Shown here: piece after piece, positions 12,293 to 14,091 of the stretch | Numbering within the stretch: the stretch's first letter is position 1 | Layout of the letters: every line of letters starts with the position of its first letter | Assembly (NCBI GenBank): GCA_021784975.1 | Contig: JAJYGU010000156.1 | Location: forward strand, 1 to 14,091 | Length of the DNA stretch: 14,091 bases | Source: Planctomycetota bacterium | GTDB taxonomy: Bacteria; Planctomycetota; Planctomycetia; Pirellulales; Thermoguttaceae | Direction: 5' to 3' | Program-made: the position numbers and the translations under genes | The notes under the pieces: model-generated | Database searches by the model: none | The model's input: only the letters and a program-made list of their open reading frames with translations | What the model was told of the DNA's origin: nothing

Positions 12293-13900
12293 TTATCGGG
12301 CAACGGCTGTGGGATGCCATTTCATGGTCCAACCTCGGGGCGGTACCCGCCGGGGTCGGCCGTCCAGAATCAAGTTGACCGCCGCATCGTTGAAATTCTC
12401 GAGCAGCCAGCTTCCGTCGGCGAACGGGTAGAAGGCCACACGGTTCGGGGCGCGCAGGCTGTGGCCCAGGGCCCGCAGCAAGGGGGCGCGGAGGTTGTCC
12501 AGTTCTTTTTGAGGCAGATCCAAGAGCCGCTTCGGTTGGCCGCTGACGGCCAGCAGGTGGACATTGGCGGCGGTCAGGTCTACCTTGCCGGCCAGCCGAG
12601 TCTTGAGTCCATCGGTCAGCAAGATCGGTCTGCCCGTAGCGATGAACTTGGCCAGCCGGGCGGGAAGATTGGCATCCTTCAATGCGTGGATGGAAAAGAA
12701 GGCCGCCGGGGCGTCAGTGGGAAACTCATGGCATGGCGCCAGCGGCACTCCCAGCATGCCGAGGAAGTCGAATACGTGGGGCTCGTTCTCAGGGTGGCTG
12801 CCGATCGGCTTGTAGGCCGCCACGCCCACCGCCCGGCGGCGAGCCACCTCGTCGGCCACCGCAAGCAGTTCGGGAATGTTCCGCCGCAGCGTCTCGATGT
12901 TCTTCGGCCCGGTGTTCTGCAAGAGCGAGCCGTAGCAGAAAAGCATTGACTCGCCTGCGCCGCCCAAGATCGTCTGCCGGGCCTGCTCCAGGTAGGTGTG
13001 CTCGGTGGTGCCGTAGGGATCATACCAGCCGCCGCCGCATTTGGGGCCGCCGATGCCGCCCAGCCACCGCATGATGAAATAGCCTTCGTACTGCGGCGTG
13101 CCGCCCCAGTGCTTATCGGTGTAGTTGCGCGCCTCGGTGCCGACCCAGATGCGGTCGAAGTCGGCCGTTTCCCGCCGCAGGTCGTAGCCCCGCCGCTGGA
13201 AACCGTCGTACCACTGCGGATACTTGATGATCAGCCGTGCCTTGGGGTTGACACGCTTGGCGGCCGCCAGCAAGCAGTTCTGCGACAACCGCACCATCAA
13301 CTCGCAGCGGTAGTCTTCCCACTGATCGCCGGCCACCGGGTAGCAGCGGTCGCCGACGGTCACCGTCCTGGCCTTCCGGGCGACGTCGCACTCCGGGCAG
13401 GTGCAGTCGGTGAACCAGAAATCGTCGATCATGGTCTCGTCAAACAGCCCGGCGGCGTACGCGAAGATTGCCTGCAGCCGCTCTTGGGTGACCTTGTCGG
13501 TGTAACACGAGCTGACCTTCCAGCCCGTGGATCGCTTGCCAATGCCGGTGGTGGTCACGCAGCCGGAGACCTCGAAGCCGGCCGCCCTGAAGCGCCGCTT
13601 GGCGTGCAGCAGGGTCTCGCGCTTGGCCTGGTAGCCGTCGCGGTAGCTCTCGAGATAGACCTTGGTGATGCCCGTCCGGCGGCACCACTGGATGGCCGCC
13701 TCGATGCCGCCATCGTTGGACAGGTAGTCGCGGACCTGATGGGAGGTGAAAAGCGTGGAAAAGCGATGGATATTCTCCTTGGCCTTGGCGAGGCCCCAGA
13801 GGTCAATTGATGCCTGGGCTGCGACGGCGGGCTGCGGCCCGAGGCCGAGCCAGGCGACAAGACACGGCACTATATAGAGATGGGTGCGGCAGAGGTTCAT
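12293..13900 (-). CDS. Secreted TIM-barrel protein, putative GH42-like glycosidase
   Basis: The 535-residue protein has a signal peptide (MNLCRTHLYIVPCLVAWLGL, cleavage near AVA/AQ at about 28). The main domain, about 50-320, looks like a (beta/alpha)8 glycosidase barrel: TGITKVYLESYRDGYQ, DDFWFTDCTCPEC (159-171), LIIKYPQWYDGF (223-234) and DRIWVGTEARNYTD (249-262). C-x-C-x2-C at 166-171 resembles the zinc cluster of GH42 beta-galactosidases. A Rossmann-like part follows (GMLGVPLAPCHEFP, 381-394, to about 440), then a C-terminal beta domain with YPFADGSWLLENFND (491-505), typical of such enzymes. Asp159/Asp160 and Glu256 are possible catalytic residues; this is unproven. I chose the ATG at 13900 because GAGGGG is 7 nt upstream; a GTG at 13924 is less likely. 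The serpin gene follows after 71 nt. I cannot name the family with confidence, and an uncharacterised GH-A-like family is the main alternative. Confidence 0.6.
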   Translation of the reverse strand: MNLCRTHLYIVPCLVAWLGLGPQPAVAAQASIDLWGLAKAKENIHRFSTLFTSHQVRDYLSNDGGIEAAIQWCRRTGITKVYLESYRDGYQAKRETLLHAKRRFRAAGFEVSGCVTTTGIGKRSTGWKVSSCYTDKVTQERLQAIFAYAAGLFDETMIDDFWFTDCTCPECDVARKARTVTVGDRCYPVAGDQWEDYRCELMVRLSQNCLLAAAKRVNPKARLIIKYPQWYDGFQRRGYDLRRETADFDRIWVGTEARNYTDKHWGGTPQYEGYFIMRWLGGIGGPKCGGGWYDPYGTTEHTYLEQARQTILGGAGESMLFCYGSLLQNTGPKNIETLRRNIPELLAVADEVARRRAVGVAAYKPIGSHPENEPHVFDFLGMLGVPLAPCHEFPTDAPAAFFSIHALKDANLPARLAKFIATGRPILLTDGLKTRLAGKVDLTAANVHLLAVSGQPKRLLDLPQKELDNLRAPLLRALGHSLRAPNRVAFYPFADGSWLLENFNDAAVNLILDGRPRRVPPRGWTMKWHPTAVAR

Positions 13901-13992
13901 TCTGGTGCCCCTCGGCGGTGGCACCGCTCGGTCTTGGGTCTTGCGGGCAGCGAATCGGCAGGTCCGGCGTGCCTAACCTACCTGCTGCCATG

Positions 13993-14021
13993 AGCCTAGA
14001 TCGGCGGCCCGGCGAAGTCAA
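13993..14021 (-). promoter_or_regulatory. Promoter candidate for the GH42-like gene
   Basis: On the minus strand TTGACT (14016-14021) and TAGGCT (13993-13998) are spaced 17 nt apart, about 90 nt upstream of the ATG at 13900. The -35 is five of six to consensus and the -10 is weaker. The spacer 13901-14091 has no gene I can support. Confidence 0.4.
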
Positions 14022-14091
14022 GCCAGGCTCTCGATTTGCCCCCTTGCCCGCCATGACCTAGAGTTTAGGTGGAGACAGTAGCGCTGTATCT

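Noticed and set aside
12998..13810. 270-codon open frame antisense to the GH42-like gene
   Set aside because: It is a shadow frame; the minus-strand gene has a signal peptide, ribosome-binding site and coherent domains.

Overview
The window reads as chromosomal DNA of a Planctomycetota bacterium, probably of the Pirellulales type. The evidence is the high GC content, a DUF1559 prepilin-like protein, two DUF1207-type proteins, a STAS plus RsbW-like kinase pair, and many short palindromic intergenic elements. This assignment rests on gene content and was not tested by a database search.

Layout. From 1 to 1171, all on the minus strand, lie a small two-helix membrane protein, a STAS anti-sigma-factor antagonist and the N-terminal part of an RsbW-like ATPase cut by the window edge. 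From 1172 to 1539 is a divergent spacer with a perfect 24-bp hairpin and an aspS promoter candidate. aspS (1540-3321, plus, TTG start) follows. From 3322 to 3731 is a 410-nt stretch with consecutive stem-loops ending in an intrinsic terminator, overlapping a possible 53-codon ORF. mutY and glgC are on the minus strand (6176 down to 3732). Two tandem secreted DUF1207-type proteins, probably outer-membrane, lie at 6407-8625 on the plus strand. An XRE regulator (8905-9324) and a DUF1559 prepilin-like protein (9552-10697) come next. On the minus strand a secreted GH42-like TIM-barrel protein (13900-12293) is followed 71 nt later by a secreted serpin (12221-10866).

Functional picture. The left half is mostly housekeeping: partner-switching signalling, aspartyl-tRNA synthesis, DNA repair and glycogen precursor synthesis. 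The right half is envelope and secretion biology: two likely outer-membrane proteins, a pilin-like protein, a putative glycosidase and a protease inhibitor.

Most notable. Several different palindromic elements lie inside or at the edges of coding sequence. One 52-nt inverted repeat sits in frame in the serpin and accounts for most of a surface-loop insertion. Others lie in the signal-peptide n-regions of the serpin and of the second DUF1207 protein, and one supplies the serpin stop codon. A second point is the stem-loop chain after aspS, which resembles no RNA family I recognise. Third, MutY has Glu where the family's catalytic Asp is expected. I see no CRISPR array, tRNA, rRNA, complete insertion sequence or defence operon.
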